Shown piece after piece: positions 26,932 to 41,605 of a stretch of DNA of 64,000 nucleotides. The stretch is taken from assembly GCA_028554795.2 (NCBI GenBank), contig JAPYKE020000263.1, forward strand, positions 682,001-746,000, given 5' to 3'. The position numbers were made by a program, and so were the translations under genes. The stretch is from Sinohyriopsis cumingii (lineage: Eukaryota > Mollusca > Bivalvia > Unionida > Unionidae). Below the pieces are notes generated by a model. That model did not search any database, was not told where the DNA came from, and was given only the letters and a program-made list of their open reading frames with translations. Numbering within the stretch: the first letter of the stretch is position 1; each line of letters begins with the position of its first letter.

Positions 26932-29900
26932 TATAGACTATAAACCAGACTAAAGTACGTGTCACGTACTACCCTTTCAGTGCCAAAGGCAAGCAGGTAT
27001 TTGTGTACATAGTTTGTCTTTGGAGTTAAACCATATTAAGTTCGGGTGAAGGAGGTCTTTTTGCCTATTAAACCAGCAAGTAATTATTGTTTCGCGAATT
27101 CGATTGATATTGCTAAATGATTGGGTTGTGTTATCCTTTTTTTTCCCGATGTTAGATAAATCACATCCCACACATCAAGTCATCAGTTAAAGTTGGTGCA
27201 GTCGGTTACATCCTTTCTTTATAGAGTTCATTCCTGTATCTTATCTGTAAATTACGCCACTGACTTGTATAGACTATAAGCCAGACTAAAGTACGTGTTA
27301 CTAACTACCCTTTCAGTGGGAAAGGCAAGTAGGTATTTGTGTACATAGTTTGTCTTTGGAGTTAAACCATATTAACTTCGGGTGAACGAGTAACCAGCAA
27401 GTAATTATTGTTTCCCGGATTCGATTGATATTGCTAAATGATTGAGTTGTGTGATCCTTTTTTTTCCCGATGTTAGATTAATCACATCCCACACATCAAG
27501 TCATCAGTTAAAGTTGGTGCAGTCGGTTACATACTTTCTTTATAGAGTTCAATCCTGTATATTATCTGTTAATTACGCCACTGACTTGAGTCTCTGAGTC
27601 AATGATTTTGTTTGTGGATGTGATAGTTGTCTTTTTATTTCATTCATTTTTTTATATACAGTGTACATTTATATATATTCGAAGTTTCCCCAAAGCCTCA
27701 TTAAAACCATTACAGCTGTTGTTACTATTGAGCACTAATAATGTTAACACCTGGAACCTTAAAAACAACGGCATAAACTCCCAGTACAAGGAGAGGATTT
27801 TAACACTGGATAAAATCATTATGGTAACTGAAAGAAATGAAAAAGAAACTATTTTAAAATAGCAATTTAAATGTGCAGTGAAACATTATTCAGGCTGTTA
27901 AAACGGTCAAGGAGCAAGCTAGAAACGAATTTACATGTTAAGTCATTTAAATACATCTTCAAATATAAATGTGATTGACATTTAATGTTTGAAGTATCTG
28001 TCACTTTTTGGCCATATAATTTTGTTTTCAGAAGAATGAATACAATATTTTAACAAAAACTATGAATACTGGATCTGATATTTGTATGTAAAGTGATTGT
28101 GGTTCTTTCTCCTTCCTCAAAAGTACTTGTTATGTGTATTTGATTTAATTCTATCTAATTTCATATATATTTATATCAATTTATTTGTTTGTCAGTTTTA
28201 AATTTTATTTATTTCTGATTTCATGCGTTTTTAGTGTAAATTTACTCACTTGAAACGATACCTTTATCAGAAAATATTTTGACCTTGACTGTTCGTTTTG
28301 TAAACACCAGGTGTTGACCTAGATCCTGACTTCGATTCAAAATTAGTAGCAACCACGTAAATAAGTTCTATTTTTCTTTTAAAATGATTGCATGTTGTTG
28401 AGGTCATGAATGGACTACGTTTTTAAGATGTAAACAATTTCTTAAAATTTTATTTCTTAGAGTAAAATGATTGGTTTTCGTCAGGACCACACTACGTGTA
28501 CATGAGCTTTTACAAGTAAATAATTTCGACGATGTTCTGTAACATGATGACGTCAGCCCCTTTTTGCATTTCAAAATATGATATAACCTTTGTTTTGGAG
28601 AGATATTCTGAGTAGTAGTTGGGCTCTTACACTGGAAATTGTATGTTGTGCTGTCTGGAATAATTTCAAATTACTTGAATTCAAAAGGATTAATTCCTTT
28701 TTCCTGGAAAATACGTGTTCTGCATACGAAATTCCTGAGCAAAGACATCTCTTTTAAAGATTTATTTGGATTTTCAAAACTAGGAGTGATAATTCATCTT
28801 TGTATAAGGAACTGAAGACTTCAACACTATAGATAACAGCATATGTCATCTTCCATCATGGATTCTTCGTGGGGACTCAAACTTGAAATCATTAGAAAAT
28901 TGTATTATTAGAACTACTAAAATTTTATTCATGGATTACTTTTGTATTTCATTCTTAAAACCGTAAATTCATACTTTTTTCCTCACTTTTAAAGATTTTT
29001 TTTAGGAAAAGAAATGATATTTTTCAAAGCTTGTTGTTTTCACTATTTCTTGTGTTACTGTTTATTCGATCCTAAACAAGTAATATAAGATGCTCAAATT
29101 ATACCTTGGATTCTTGTCTTTTTGTACAATACTTCGTTGGGAGCCACATCTCATGAGAGAACCTATTGTGTTTCGAGATAGAGCAGTCTCTCAAGACAGC
29201 TTTTACCTTGTCTTCAGTTGGTTTTAGTTTTTCCCCAGCATTGTAATATTGGCATCCTTTACTATATTTTGTGTCAGTTTCTCTTGTATCAATGAAATTA
29301 TGATTTAAATTCCAATTGGGCAGTGTAATGCCAACTACCTCCAAAAAGTTTGATTTTCTTTGATCTTTCTTTGAGATTTCGCTTCCATTTAAATATTCAT
29401 TTATTCATGTATGCATCAGAATTTTAGGGTTTTGTGGATATCTATTTGTAAATAATTTGCATTTTTGAAGTTTGTTCCTAATTCTATTTGAATTCATTCC
29501 CAACACTGAATACTGTCCAGAATTGTATGAAAACTTTATGGAAGATATAGATTCATTTGCAAAATATAACTCATTTTCCTTTAAAACTTCATTGAGAATT
29601 TTTTTTAAAAAATGCAGGGGTACATACTTAAATTCATCTCAACATGGTTGCATGCATATATGTACATAAACATCCATACATCCTTCATAGATATATGTAT
29701 GAAAGTCTTTCATTGTCCTAGCATATGCTAACAAGTTTGCTGTAATGCAAGATATGTAACGAAAGAGATTTAGCCATGTATAACTTGTTGATTGTTAAGG
29801 AGGAAATTGTTTTATTGTGATGGAGGATAAATGTATTCAGTAAATGTTTTATGTATTTTTAATTTTGCCGCAAATGATATTAGTATGTTCCTATTTATGA

Positions 29901-30127
29901 TATTAATCAGTATCATATTAGAGGATTCTTGTTATTTTCTTCTTTTTCCTGATATCCTTCACAAAACAGATGGTAAGTATTATATCTTGAACTTTTCTGT
30001 TACTTGGTCTAAACAGTAATACATTCATCTGAAAAGGAGAATAAAAAGGCAGAAAAATAACTAATCTTTCTAACAATCTTGAAAGAGGATGTAGTTTGGC
30101 AGGTCACGTATTTAGTATGATTTGTTG
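26932..30127 (+). repeat. Unit 9 (long, 3,196 bp)
   Basis: This is the last unit with an internal duplication (321-bp form, as in unit 7). It is the first unit in the window with a perfect CRE palindrome TGACGTCA. Confidence 0.9.
27268..27588 (+). repeat. Internal partial duplication in unit 9 (321 bp form)
   Basis: This is the longer form, with the same junction as in unit 7, including the shared change TCAGTGGGAAAGG. Confidence 0.9.
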
Positions 30128-32992
30128 TATAGACTATAAACCAGACTGAAATACGTCTCACTAACTACCCTTTCAGTGCCAAAGGCAAGCAGGTATTTGT
30201 TTACATAGTTTGTCTTTGGAGTTAAACCATATTAACTTCGGGTGAACGAGTAACCAGCAAGTAATTATTGTTTCGCGAATTCGATTGATATTGCAAAATG
30301 ATTGGGTTGTGTGATCCTTTTTTTTCCCGATGTTGGATTAATCACATTCCACACATCAAGTCATCAGTTAAAGTTGGTGCAGTCGGTTACATCCTTTCTT
30401 TATAGAGTTCATCCCTGTATATTATCTGTAAATTACGCCACTGACTTGAGTCTCTTAGTTAATGATATTGTTTGTGGATGTGATAGTTGTCTTTTTATTT
30501 CATTCATTTTTATATGTACAGTGTACATTTATATATATTCGAAGTTTCCCCAAAGCCTGATCAAAACCATCATTACAGCTGTTGTTACTATTAAGCACTA
30601 ATAATGTTAACACCTAGAACCTTAGAAACAACGGCATGAACGTCCAGTACAAGGAGATAATTTTAACACTGGAGAAAATCATTATGGTAACTGAAAGAAA
30701 TGAAAAAGAAACTATTTTAAAATAGCAATTTAAATGTGCAGTGAAACAATATTCAGGGTGTTAAAACGGTCAAGGAACAAACTAGAAATGAATTTACATG
30801 TTAAGTCATTTAAATACATATTTAAATATAAATGTGACTGACATTTAATGTTTGAAGTATCTATCACTTTTTGGCCATATAATTTTGTTTTCAGAAGAAT
30901 GAATACAATATTTTAACAAAAGCTGTGAATACTGGATCTCATATTTGTTTGTAAATCGATTGTTGTTCTTTCTCCTTCTTCAAAAGTACTTGTTTTGTGT
31001 ATTTGATTTAATTCTATCTGATTTCATATATATTTATATCAATTTATTTGTTTGTCAGTTTTAAATTTTAATTATTTCTCATTTCATGCGTTTTTAGTGT
31101 AAATTTATTCATTTGAAACAATACCTTTTTCAGAAACTATTTTGACCTTGACTGTTCGTTTTGTAAACACCAGGTGTTGACCTAGATCCTGACTTCGATT
31201 CAAAATTAGTAGCAACCACGTAAATTAGTTTTATTTTTCTTTTAAAATGATTTCTTGTTGTCGAGGTCATGATGGGACTACGTTTTTAAGAAGTAAACAA
31301 TTTCTTAAAATTTTATTTCTTAGAGTAAAATGATTGGTTTTCGTCAGGACCACACAGCGTGTACATGAGCTTTAACAAGTAAATAATTTCGACGATGTTC
31401 TGTAACATGATCACGTCAGCCCCTTTTTGCATTTTAGAATACGATATAACCTTTGTTTTGGAGAGATATTCTCAGTAGTAGTTGGGCTCTTACACTGGAA
31501 ATTGTATGTTGTGCTGTCTGGAATAATTTCAAATTACTTGAATTCAAAAGGATTAATTCCTTTTTCCTGGAAAATACGTGTTCTGCATACGAAATTCCTG
31601 AGCAAAGACATCTCTTTTAAAGATTTATTTGGATTTTCAAAACTGGGAGTGATAATTCATCTTTGTATAAGGAACTGAAGACTTCAACACTATAGATAAC
31701 TTCATGTGTCATCTTCCATCATGGATTCTTCGTGGGGACTCAAACTTGAAATCATTAGAAAATTATATTATTAGAACTACTAAAATTTTATTCATGGATT
31801 ACTTTTGTATTTCATTCTTAAAACCGTAAATTTATACATTTTTCCTCACTTTTAAAGATTTTTTTTAGGAAAAGAAATGATATTTTTCAAAGCTTGTTGT
31901 TTTCACTATTTCTTGTGTTACTGTTTATTCGAGCCTAAACAAGTAACATAAGATGATCAAATCCTACCTTGGATTCTTGTCTTTTTGTACAATACTTCGT
32001 TGGGAGCCACATCTCTTGAGAGAACCTATTGTGTTTCGAGATGGAGCAGTCTCTCAATACAGCTTTTACCTTGTCTTCAGTTGGTTTTAGTTTTTCCCTA
32101 GCAATGTAATATTGGCATCCTTTAGTATATTTTGTGTCAGTTTCTCTTGTATGCATGAAAGTATGATTTAAATCCCAATTGGGCAGTGTAATGCCAACTA
32201 CCTCCAAAAAGTTTGATTTTCTTTAATCTTTCTTTGAGATTTCGCTTCCATTTAAATATTCATTTTATTCATGTATGCATCAGAATTTTAGGGTTTTGTG
32301 GATATGTAACTATTTGTAAATAATTTGAATTTTTGACGTTTTTTTCCTAATTCTATTTGCATTCATTCCCAAAACTGAATACTGTCCAGAATTGTATGAA
32401 AACTTTATGGAAGATATAGATTCATTTGCAAAATATAACTAATTTTCCTTTTAATCTCATTGAGAATTTATTAAAAATGCAGGGGTACATACTTAAATTC
32501 ATCTCAACATGGTTGCATGCATATATGTACATAAACATCCATACATCCTTCATAGATACATGTATCAAAGTCTTTCATTGTTGTAGTATATGCTAACAAG
32601 TTTGCTGTAATGCAAGATATGTAACGAAAGAGATTTAGCCTTGTATAACTTGTTGATTGTTAAGGAGGAAATTGTTTTATTGTGATGGAGGATAAATGTA
32701 TTCAGTAAATGTTTTATGTATTTTTAATTTTGCAGCAAATGATATTAGTATGTTCCTATTTATGATATTAATCAGTATCATATTATTGAATTCTTGTTAT
32801 TTTCTTCTTTTTCATGATATCCTTCACAAAACAGCGCGTAAGAATTATATCTTGAACTTTTCTGTTACTTGGTCTAAACAGTAATACATTCATCTGAAAA
32901 AGAGAATAAAAAGGCAGAAAAATAACTAATTTTTCTAACAATCTTGAAAGAGAATGTAGTTTGGCAGGTCAAGTATTTAGTATGATTTGTTG
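30128..32992 (+). repeat. Unit 10 (short, 2,865 bp, sub-variant a)
   Basis: It carries the sub-variant marker ACGTCCAGTACAAGGAGATAA, shared with units 12 and 15. It reverts to TCACGTCA at the CRE position. The start codon of the 22-codon ORF is GTG here. Confidence 0.9.
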
Positions 32993-35853
32993 TATAGACT
33001 ATAAACCAGACTAAAGTACGTGTCACGAACTACCCTTTCAGTGCCAAAGGCAAGTAGGTATTTGTGTACATAGTTTGTCTTTGGAGTTAAACCATATTGA
33101 CTTCGGGTGAACGAGTAACCAGCAAGTAATTATTGTTTCCCGGATTTGATTGATATTGCTAAATGATCGTGTTGCGTGATCCTTTTTTTTCCCGTGGTTA
33201 GGTTATTCACATTCCAAACATCAATTCATCAGTTAATGTTGCTGCAGACGGTTACATCCTTTCTTTATAGAGTTCATCCCTATATATTATCTGTAAATTA
33301 CGCTACTGACTTGAGTCTCTGAGTTAATGATTTTGTTTATGGATGTGATAGTTGTCTTTTTATTTCATTCATTTTTATATGTACAGTGTACATTTATATA
33401 TATTCGAAGTTTCCCCAAAGCCTGATCAAAACCATCATTACAGCTGTTGTTACTATTGAGCACTAATAATGTTAACACCTAGAACCTTAGAAACAACGGC
33501 ATAAACTCCCAGTACAAGGAGAGAATTTTAACACTGGATAAAATCATTATGGTAACTGAAAGAAATGAAAAAGAAACTATTTTAAAATAGCAATTTAAAT
33601 GTGCAGTGAAACAATATTCAGGGTGTTAAAAGGGTCAAGGAACAAACTAGAAATGAATTTACATGTTAAGTCATTTAAATACATCTTCAAATATAAATGT
33701 GATTGACATTTAATGTTTGAAGTATCTATCACTTTTTGGACATATAATTTTGTTTTCTGAAGAGTGAGTACAATATTTAAACAAAAACTATGAACACTCC
33801 ATCTGATATTTGTTTGTAAATCGATTGTTGTTCTTTCTCCTTCTTCAAAAGTACTTGTTATGTGTGTTTGATTTAATTCTATCTGATTTCATATATATTT
33901 ATATCATTTTATTCGTTTGTCAGTTTTAAATTTTATTTATTTCTCATTTCATGCGTTTTTAGTGTAAATTTATTCACTTGCAATGCTACCTTTTTCAGAA
34001 ACTATTTTCACCTTGACTGTTCGTTTTGTAAACACCAGGTGTTGACCTAGATCCTGACTTCGATTCAAAATTAGTAGCAACCACGTAAATTAGTTTTATG
34101 TTTCTTTTAAAATGATTGCTTGTTGTCGAGGTCATGATGGGACTACGTTTTTAAGATGTAAACAATTTCTTAAAATTGTATTTCTTAGAGTAAAATGATT
34201 GGTTTTCGTCAGGACCACACTGCGTGTACATGAGCTTTAACAAGTAAATAATTTCGACGATATTCTATAACATGATGACGTCAGACACTTTTTGCATTTT
34301 AGAATACGATATAACCTTTGTTTTGGAGAGATATTCTGAGTAGTAGTTGGGCTCTTACACTGGAAATTGTATGTTGTGCTGTCTGGAGAAATTTCAAATT
34401 ACTTGAATTCAAAAGGATTAATTCCTTTTTCCTGGAAAATACGTGTTCTGCATACGAAATTCCTGAGCAAAGACATCTCTTTTAAAGATTTATTTGGATT
34501 TTCAAAACTAGGAGTGATAATTCTTCTTTGTATAAGGAACTGAAGACTTCAACACTATAGATAACAGCATATGTCATCTTCCATCATGGATTCTTCGTGG
34601 GGACTCAAACTTGAAATCATTAGAAAATTTTATTATTAGAACTACTAAAATTTTATTCATGGATTGTTTTTGCATTTGGTTCTTAAAACCGTAAATTCAT
34701 ACTTTTTTCCTCTCTTTTAAAGATTTTTTTTAGGAAAAGAAATGATATTTTTCAAAGCTTGTTGTTTTCACTCTTTCTTGTGTTACTGTTTATTCGAGCC
34801 TAAACAAGTAACATAAGATGATCAAATCCTACCTTGGATTCTTGTCTTTTTGTACATTACTTCTTTGGGAGCCTCATCTCTTGAGAGAACCTATTGTGTT
34901 TCGAGATGGAGTAGTCTCTCAATACAGCTTTTACCTTGTCTTCAGTTGGTTTTAGTTTTTCCCCAGCAATGTAATATTGGCATCCTTTACTATATTTTGT
35001 GTAGTTTCTCTTGTATCCATGAAATTATGATTTAAATTCCAGTTGGTCAGTGTAATGCCAACTACCTCCAAAAAGTTTGATTTTCTTTAATCTTTCTTTG
35101 AGATTTCGCTTCCATTTAAATATTCATTTATTCATGTATGCATCAGAATTTTAGGGTTTTGTGGATATCTATTTGTAAATAATTTGCATTTTTGAAGTTT
35201 TTTCCTAATTCTATTTGAATTCATTCCCAAAACTGAATACTGTCCAGAATTGTATGAAAACTTTATAGAAGATATAGATTCATTTGCAAAATATAACTCA
35301 TTTTCTTTTAAACTCATTGAGAATTTTTTTTTAAAATGCAGGGGTACATACTTAAATTCATCTCAACATGGTTGCATGCATATATGTACATAAACATCCA
35401 TACATCCTTCATAGATACATGTATCAAAGTATTTGAATATCTTAGTAAATGGTAACAAGTGTTTGCCGTTATGCAAGATAATTAACGAAAGAGATTTAGC
35501 CATGTATAAATTGTTGATTGTTAAGGAGGAAATTGTTTCATTGTGATGGAGTATAAATGTATTCAGTAAATGTTTTATGTATTTTTAATATTACAGCAAA
35601 TGATATTAGTATGTTCCTATTTATGATATTATTCAGTATCATATTATTGAATTCTTGTTATTTTCTTCTTTTTCATGATATCCTTCACAAAACAGCATGT
35701 AAGTATTATATCTTGAACTTTTCTGTTACTTGGTCTAAACAGTAATAGATTCATCTGAAAAAGAGAATAAAAAGGCAAAAAAATAACCAATTTTTCTAAC
35801 AATCTTGAAAGAAAATGTAGTTAGGCAGGTCAAGTATTTAGTATGATTTGTTG
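32993..35853 (+). repeat. Unit 11 (short, 2,861 bp, sub-variant b)
   Basis: It carries AAAAGGGTCAAGG instead of AAAACGGTCAAGG, shared with units 13 and 14. The first nuclear-receptor site is mutated (TTTTCACCTTGAC). The initiator-like site reads TGAGT. Confidence 0.9.
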
Positions 35854-38731
35854 TATAGACTATAAACCAGACTAAAGTACGTGTCACGAACTAACCTTTC
35901 AGTGCCAAAGGCAAGCAGGTATTTGTTTACATAGTTTGTCTTTGGAGTTAAACCATATTAACTTCGGGTGAAGGAGATCTTTTTGCCTATTAAACCAGCA
36001 AGTAATTATTGTTTCCCGGATTCGATTGATATTGCTAAATGATTGGGTTGTGTGATCCTTTTTTTCCGATGTTAGATTAATCACATCTAACACATCAAGT
36101 CATCAGTTAAAGTTGGTGCAGTCAGTTACAGCCTTTCTTTATAGAGTTCATTCCTGTATATTATCTGTAAATTACGCCACTGACTTGAGTCTCTGAGGTA
36201 ATGATATTGTTTGTGGATGTGATAGTTGTCTTCTTATTTCATTCATTTTTATATGTACAGTGTACATTTATATATATTCGAAGTTTCCCTAAAGCCTGAT
36301 CAAAACCATCATTACAGCTGTTGTTACTATTGAGCACTAATAATGTTAACACCTAGAACCTTAGAAACAACGGCATAAACGTCCAGTACAAGGAGATAAT
36401 TTTAACACTGGAGAAAATCATTATGGTAACTGAAAGAAATGAAAAAGAAACTATTTTAAAATAGCAATTTAAATGTGCAGTGAAACAATATTCAGGGTGT
36501 TAAAACGGTCAAGGAACAAACTAGAAATGAATTTACATGTTAAGTCATTTAAATACATCTTTAAATATAAATGTGATTGACATTTAATGTTTGAAGTATC
36601 TATCACTTTTTGGCCATATAATTTTGTTTTCAGAAGAATGAATACAATATTTTAACAAAAGCTGTGAATACTGGATCTGATATTTGTTTGTAAATCGATT
36701 GTTGTTCTTTCTCCTTCTTCAAAAGTACTTGTTTTGTGTATTTGATTTAATTCTATCTGATTTCATATATATTTATATCAGTTTATTTGTTTGTCAGTTT
36801 TCAATTTTATTTATTTCTCATTTCATGCGTTTTTAGTGTAAATTTATTCATTTGAAACAATACCTTTTTCAGAAACTATTTTGACCTTGACTGTTCGTTT
36901 TGTAAACACCAGGTGTTGACCTAGATCCTGACTTCGATTCAAAATTAGTAGCAACCACGTAAATTAGTTTTATTTTTCTTTTAAAATGATTGCTTGTTGT
37001 CGAGGTCATGATGGGACTACGTTTTTAAGACGTAAACTATTTCTTAAAATTTTATTTCTTACAGTAAAATGATTGGTTTTCGTCAGGACCACACTGCATG
37101 TACATGAGCTTTAACAAGTAACTAATTTCGACGATGTTCTGTAACATAATGACGTCAGCCCCTTCTTGCATTTTAGAATACGATATTACCTTTGTTTTGG
37201 AGAGATATTCTCAGTAGTAGTTGGGCTCTTACACTGGAAATTGTATGTTGTGCTGTCTGGAATAATTTCAAATTACTTGAATTCAAAAGGATTAATTCCT
37301 TTTTCCTGGAAAATACGTGTTCTGCATACGAAATTCCTGAGCAAAGACATCTCTTTTAAAGATTTATTTGGATTTTCAAAACTAGGAGTGATAATTCATC
37401 TTTGTATAAGGAACTGAAGACTTCAACACTATAGATAACAGCATATGTCATCTTCCATCATGAATTCTTCGTGGGGACTCAAACTTGAAATCATTAGAAA
37501 ATTGTATTATTAGAACTACTAAAATTTTATTCATGGATTACATTTGTATTTCATTCTTAAAACCGTAAATTCATACATTTTTTCTCACTTTTAAAGATTT
37601 TTTTTAGGAAAAGAAATGATATTTTTCAAAGCTCGTTGTTTTCACTCTTTCTTGTGTTACTGTTTATTCGAGCCTAAACAAGTAACATAAGATGATCAAA
37701 TCCTACCTTGGATTCTTGTCTTTTGTACAATACTTCGTTGGGTGCCACATCTCTTGAGAGAACCTATTGTGTTTCGAGATGGAGCAGTCTCTCAATACAG
37801 CTTTTACCTTGTCTTCAGTTGGTTTTAGTTTTTCCCCAGCAATGTAATATTGGCATCCTTTAGTATATTTTGTGTCAGTTTCTCTTGTATCCATGAAAGT
37901 ATGATTTAAATCCCAATTGGGCAGTGTAATGCCAACTACCTCCAAAAAGTTTGATTTTCTTTAATCTTTCTTTGAGATTTCGCTTCCATTTAAATATTCA
38001 TTTTATTCATGTATGCATCAGAATTTTAGGGTTTTGTGGATATCTAACTATTTGTAAATAATTTGAATTTTTGACGTTTTTTCCTAATTTTATTTGCATT
38101 CATTCCCAAAACTGAATACTGTCCAGAATTGTATGAAAACTTTATGGAAGATATAGATTCATTTGCAAAATATAACTAATTTTCCTTTTAAACTCATTGA
38201 GAATTTTTTTTTAAAATGCAGGGGTACATACTTAAATTCATCTCAACATGGTTGCATGCATATATGTACATAAACATCCATACATCCTTCATATATACAT
38301 GTATGAAAGTCTTTCATTGTTCTAGTATATGCTAACAAGTTTGCTGTAATGCAAGATATGTAACGAAAGAGATTTAGCCATGTATAACTTGTTGATTGTT
38401 AAGGAGGAAATTATTTTATTGTGATGGAGTATAAATGTATTCAGTAAATGTTTTATGTATTTTTAATTTTGCAGCAAATGATATTAGTATGTTCCTATTT
38501 ATGATATTAATCAGTATCATATTATTGAATTTTTGTTATTTTCTTCTTTTTCATGATATCCTTCACAAAACAGATGGTAAGTATTATATCTTGAACTTTT
38601 CTGTTACTTGGGCTAAACAGTAATACATTCATCTGAAAAAGAGAATAAAAAGGCAGAAAAATAACTAATTTTTCTAACAATCTTGAAAGAGAATGTAGTT
38701 TGGCAGGTCAAGTATTTAGTATGATTTGTTG
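35854..38731 (+). repeat. Unit 12 (short, 2,878 bp, sub-variant a)
   Basis: It carries the ACGTCCAGTACAAGGAGATAA marker and a perfect CRE. The TATAA is altered to GATATTACC. Confidence 0.9.
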
Positions 38732-41605
38732 TATAGACTATAAACCAGACTAAAGTACGTGTCACGAACTACCCTTTCAGTGCCAGAGGCAAGCGGGTAT
38801 CTGTTTACATAGTTTGTCTTTGGAGTTAAACCATATTAACTTCGGGTGAAGGAGGTCTTTTTGCCTATTAAACCAGCAAGTAATTCTTGTTTCCCGGATT
38901 CGATTGATATTGCTAAATGATTGGGTTGTGTGATCCGTTTTTTTCCGATGTTAGATTAATCACATCTAACACATCAAGTCATCAGTTAAAGTTGGTGCAG
39001 TCAGTTACAGCCTTTCTTTATAGAGTTCATCCCTGTATATTATCTGTAAATTACGCCACTGACTTGAGTCTCTGAGTAAATGATTTTGTTTGTGGATGTG
39101 ATAGTTGTCTTTTTATTTCATTCATTTTTATATGTACAGTGTACATTTATATATATTCGAAGTTTCCCCAAAGCCTGATCAAAACCATCATTACAGCTGT
39201 TGTTACTATTGAGCACTAATAATGTTAACACCTAGAACCTTAGAAACAACGGCATAAACTCCCAGTACAAGGAGAGAATTTTAACACTGGAGAAAATCAT
39301 TATGGTAACTGAAAGAAATGAAAAAGAAACTATTTTAAAATAGCAATTTAAATGTGCAGTGAAACAATATTCAGGGTGTTAAAAGGGTCAAGGAACAAAC
39401 TAGAAATGAATTTACATGTTAAGTCATTTAAATACATCTTCAAATATAAATGTGGTTGACATTTAATGTTTGAAGTATCTATCACTTTTTGGCCATATAA
39501 TTTTGTTTTCTGAAGAATGAATACAATATTTATACAAAAACTATGAACACTGCATATGATATTTGTTTGTTAATCGATTGTTGTTCTTTCTCCTTCTTCA
39601 AAAGTACTTGTTATGTGTATTTGATTTAATTCTATCTGATTTCATATATATTTATATCATTTTATTCGTTTGTCAGTTTTAATTTTATTTATTTCTCATT
39701 CCATGCGTTTTTAGTGTAAATTTATTCACTTGCAATGCTACCTTTTTCAGAAACTATTTTCACCTTGACTGTTCGTTTTGTAACCACCAGGTGTTGACCT
39801 AGATCCTGACTTCGATTCAAAATTAGTAGCAACCACGTAAATTAGTTTTATGTTTCTTTTAAAATGATTGCTTGTTGTCGAGGTCATGATGGGACTACGT
39901 TTTTAAGATGTAAACAATTTCTTAAAATTGTATTTCTTAGAGTAAAATGATTGGTTTTCGTCAGGACCACACTGCGTGTACATGAGCTTTAACAAGTAAA
40001 TAATTTCGACGATGTTCTGTAACATGATGACGTCAGCCCCTTTTTGCATTTTAGAATACGATATAACCTTTGTTTTGGAGAGATATTCTGAGTAGTAGTT
40101 GGGCTCTTACAATGGAAATTGTATGTTGTGCTGTCTGGAGAAATTTCAAATTACTTGAATTCAAAAGGATTAATTCCTTTTTCCTGGAAAATACGTGTTC
40201 TGCATACGAAATTCCTGAGCAAAGACATCTCTTTTAAAGATTTATTTGGATTTTCAAAACTAGGAGTGATAATTCTTCTTTGTATAAGGAACTGAAGACT
40301 TCAACACTATATATAACAGCATATGTCATCTTCCATCATGGATTCTTCGTGGGGACTCAAACTTGAAATCATTAGAAAATTTTATTATTAGAACTACTAA
40401 AATTTTATTCATGAATTATTTTTGCATTTGGTTCTTAAAACCGTAAATTCATACTTTTTTCCTCTCTTTTAAAGATTTTTTTTAGGAAAAGAAATGATAT
40501 TTTTCAAAGCTTGTTGTTTTCACTCTCTCTTGTGTTACTGTTTATTCGAGCCTAAACAAGTAACATAAGATGATCAAATCCTACCTTGGATTCTTGTCTT
40601 TTTGTACATTACTTCTTTGGGTGCCACGTCTCTTGAGAGAACCTATTGTGTTTCGAGATGGAGCAGTCTCTCAATACAGCTTTTACCTTGTCTTCAGTTG
40701 GTTTTAGTTTTTCCCCAGCAATGTAATATTGGCATCCTTTACTATATTTTGTGTAGTTTCTCTTGTATCCATGAAATTATGATTTAAATTCCAGTTGGTC
40801 AGTGTAATGCCAACTACCTCCAAAAAGTTTGATTTTCTTTAATCTTTCTTTGAGATTTCGCTTCCATTTAAATATTCATTTATTCATGTATGCATCAGAA
40901 TTTTAGGGTTTTGTGGATATCTATTTGTAAATAATTTGCATTTTTGAAGTTTTTTCCTAATTCTATTTGAATTCATTCCCAAAACTGAATACTGTCCAGA
41001 ATTGTATGAAAACTTTATAGAAGATATAGATTCATTTGCAAAATATAACTCATTTTCTTTTAAACTCATTGAGAATTTTTTTTTAAAATGCAGGGGTACA
41101 TACTTAAATTCATCTCAACATGGTTGCATGCATATATGTACATAAACATCCATACATCCTTCATAGATACATGTATCAAAGTATTTGAATATCTTAGTAT
41201 ATGGTAACAAGTGTTTGCCGTTATGCAAGATAATTAACGAAAGAGATTTAGCCACGTATAAATTGTTGATTGCTAAGGAGGAAATTGTTTTATTGTGATG
41301 GAGGATAAATGTATTCAGTAAATGTTTTATGTATTTTTAATATTACAGCAAATGATATTAGTATGTTCCTATTTATGATATTAATCAGTATCATATTATT
41401 GAATTCTTGTTATTTTCTTCTTTTTCATGATATCCTTCACAAAACAGCATGTAAATATTATATCTTGAACTTTTCTGTTACTTGGTCTAAACAGTAATAC
41501 ATTCATCTGAAAAAGAGAATAAAAAGGCAGAAAAATAACCAATTTTTCTAACAATCTTGAAAGAAAATGTAGTTTGGCAGGTCAAGTATTTAGTATGATT
41601 TGTTG
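38732..41605 (+). repeat. Unit 13 (short, 2,874 bp, sub-variant b)
   Basis: It is close to unit 11, 5,739 bp upstream, sharing the CACCTTGAC change and TGAGT at the initiator-like position. It has a perfect CRE. Confidence 0.9.
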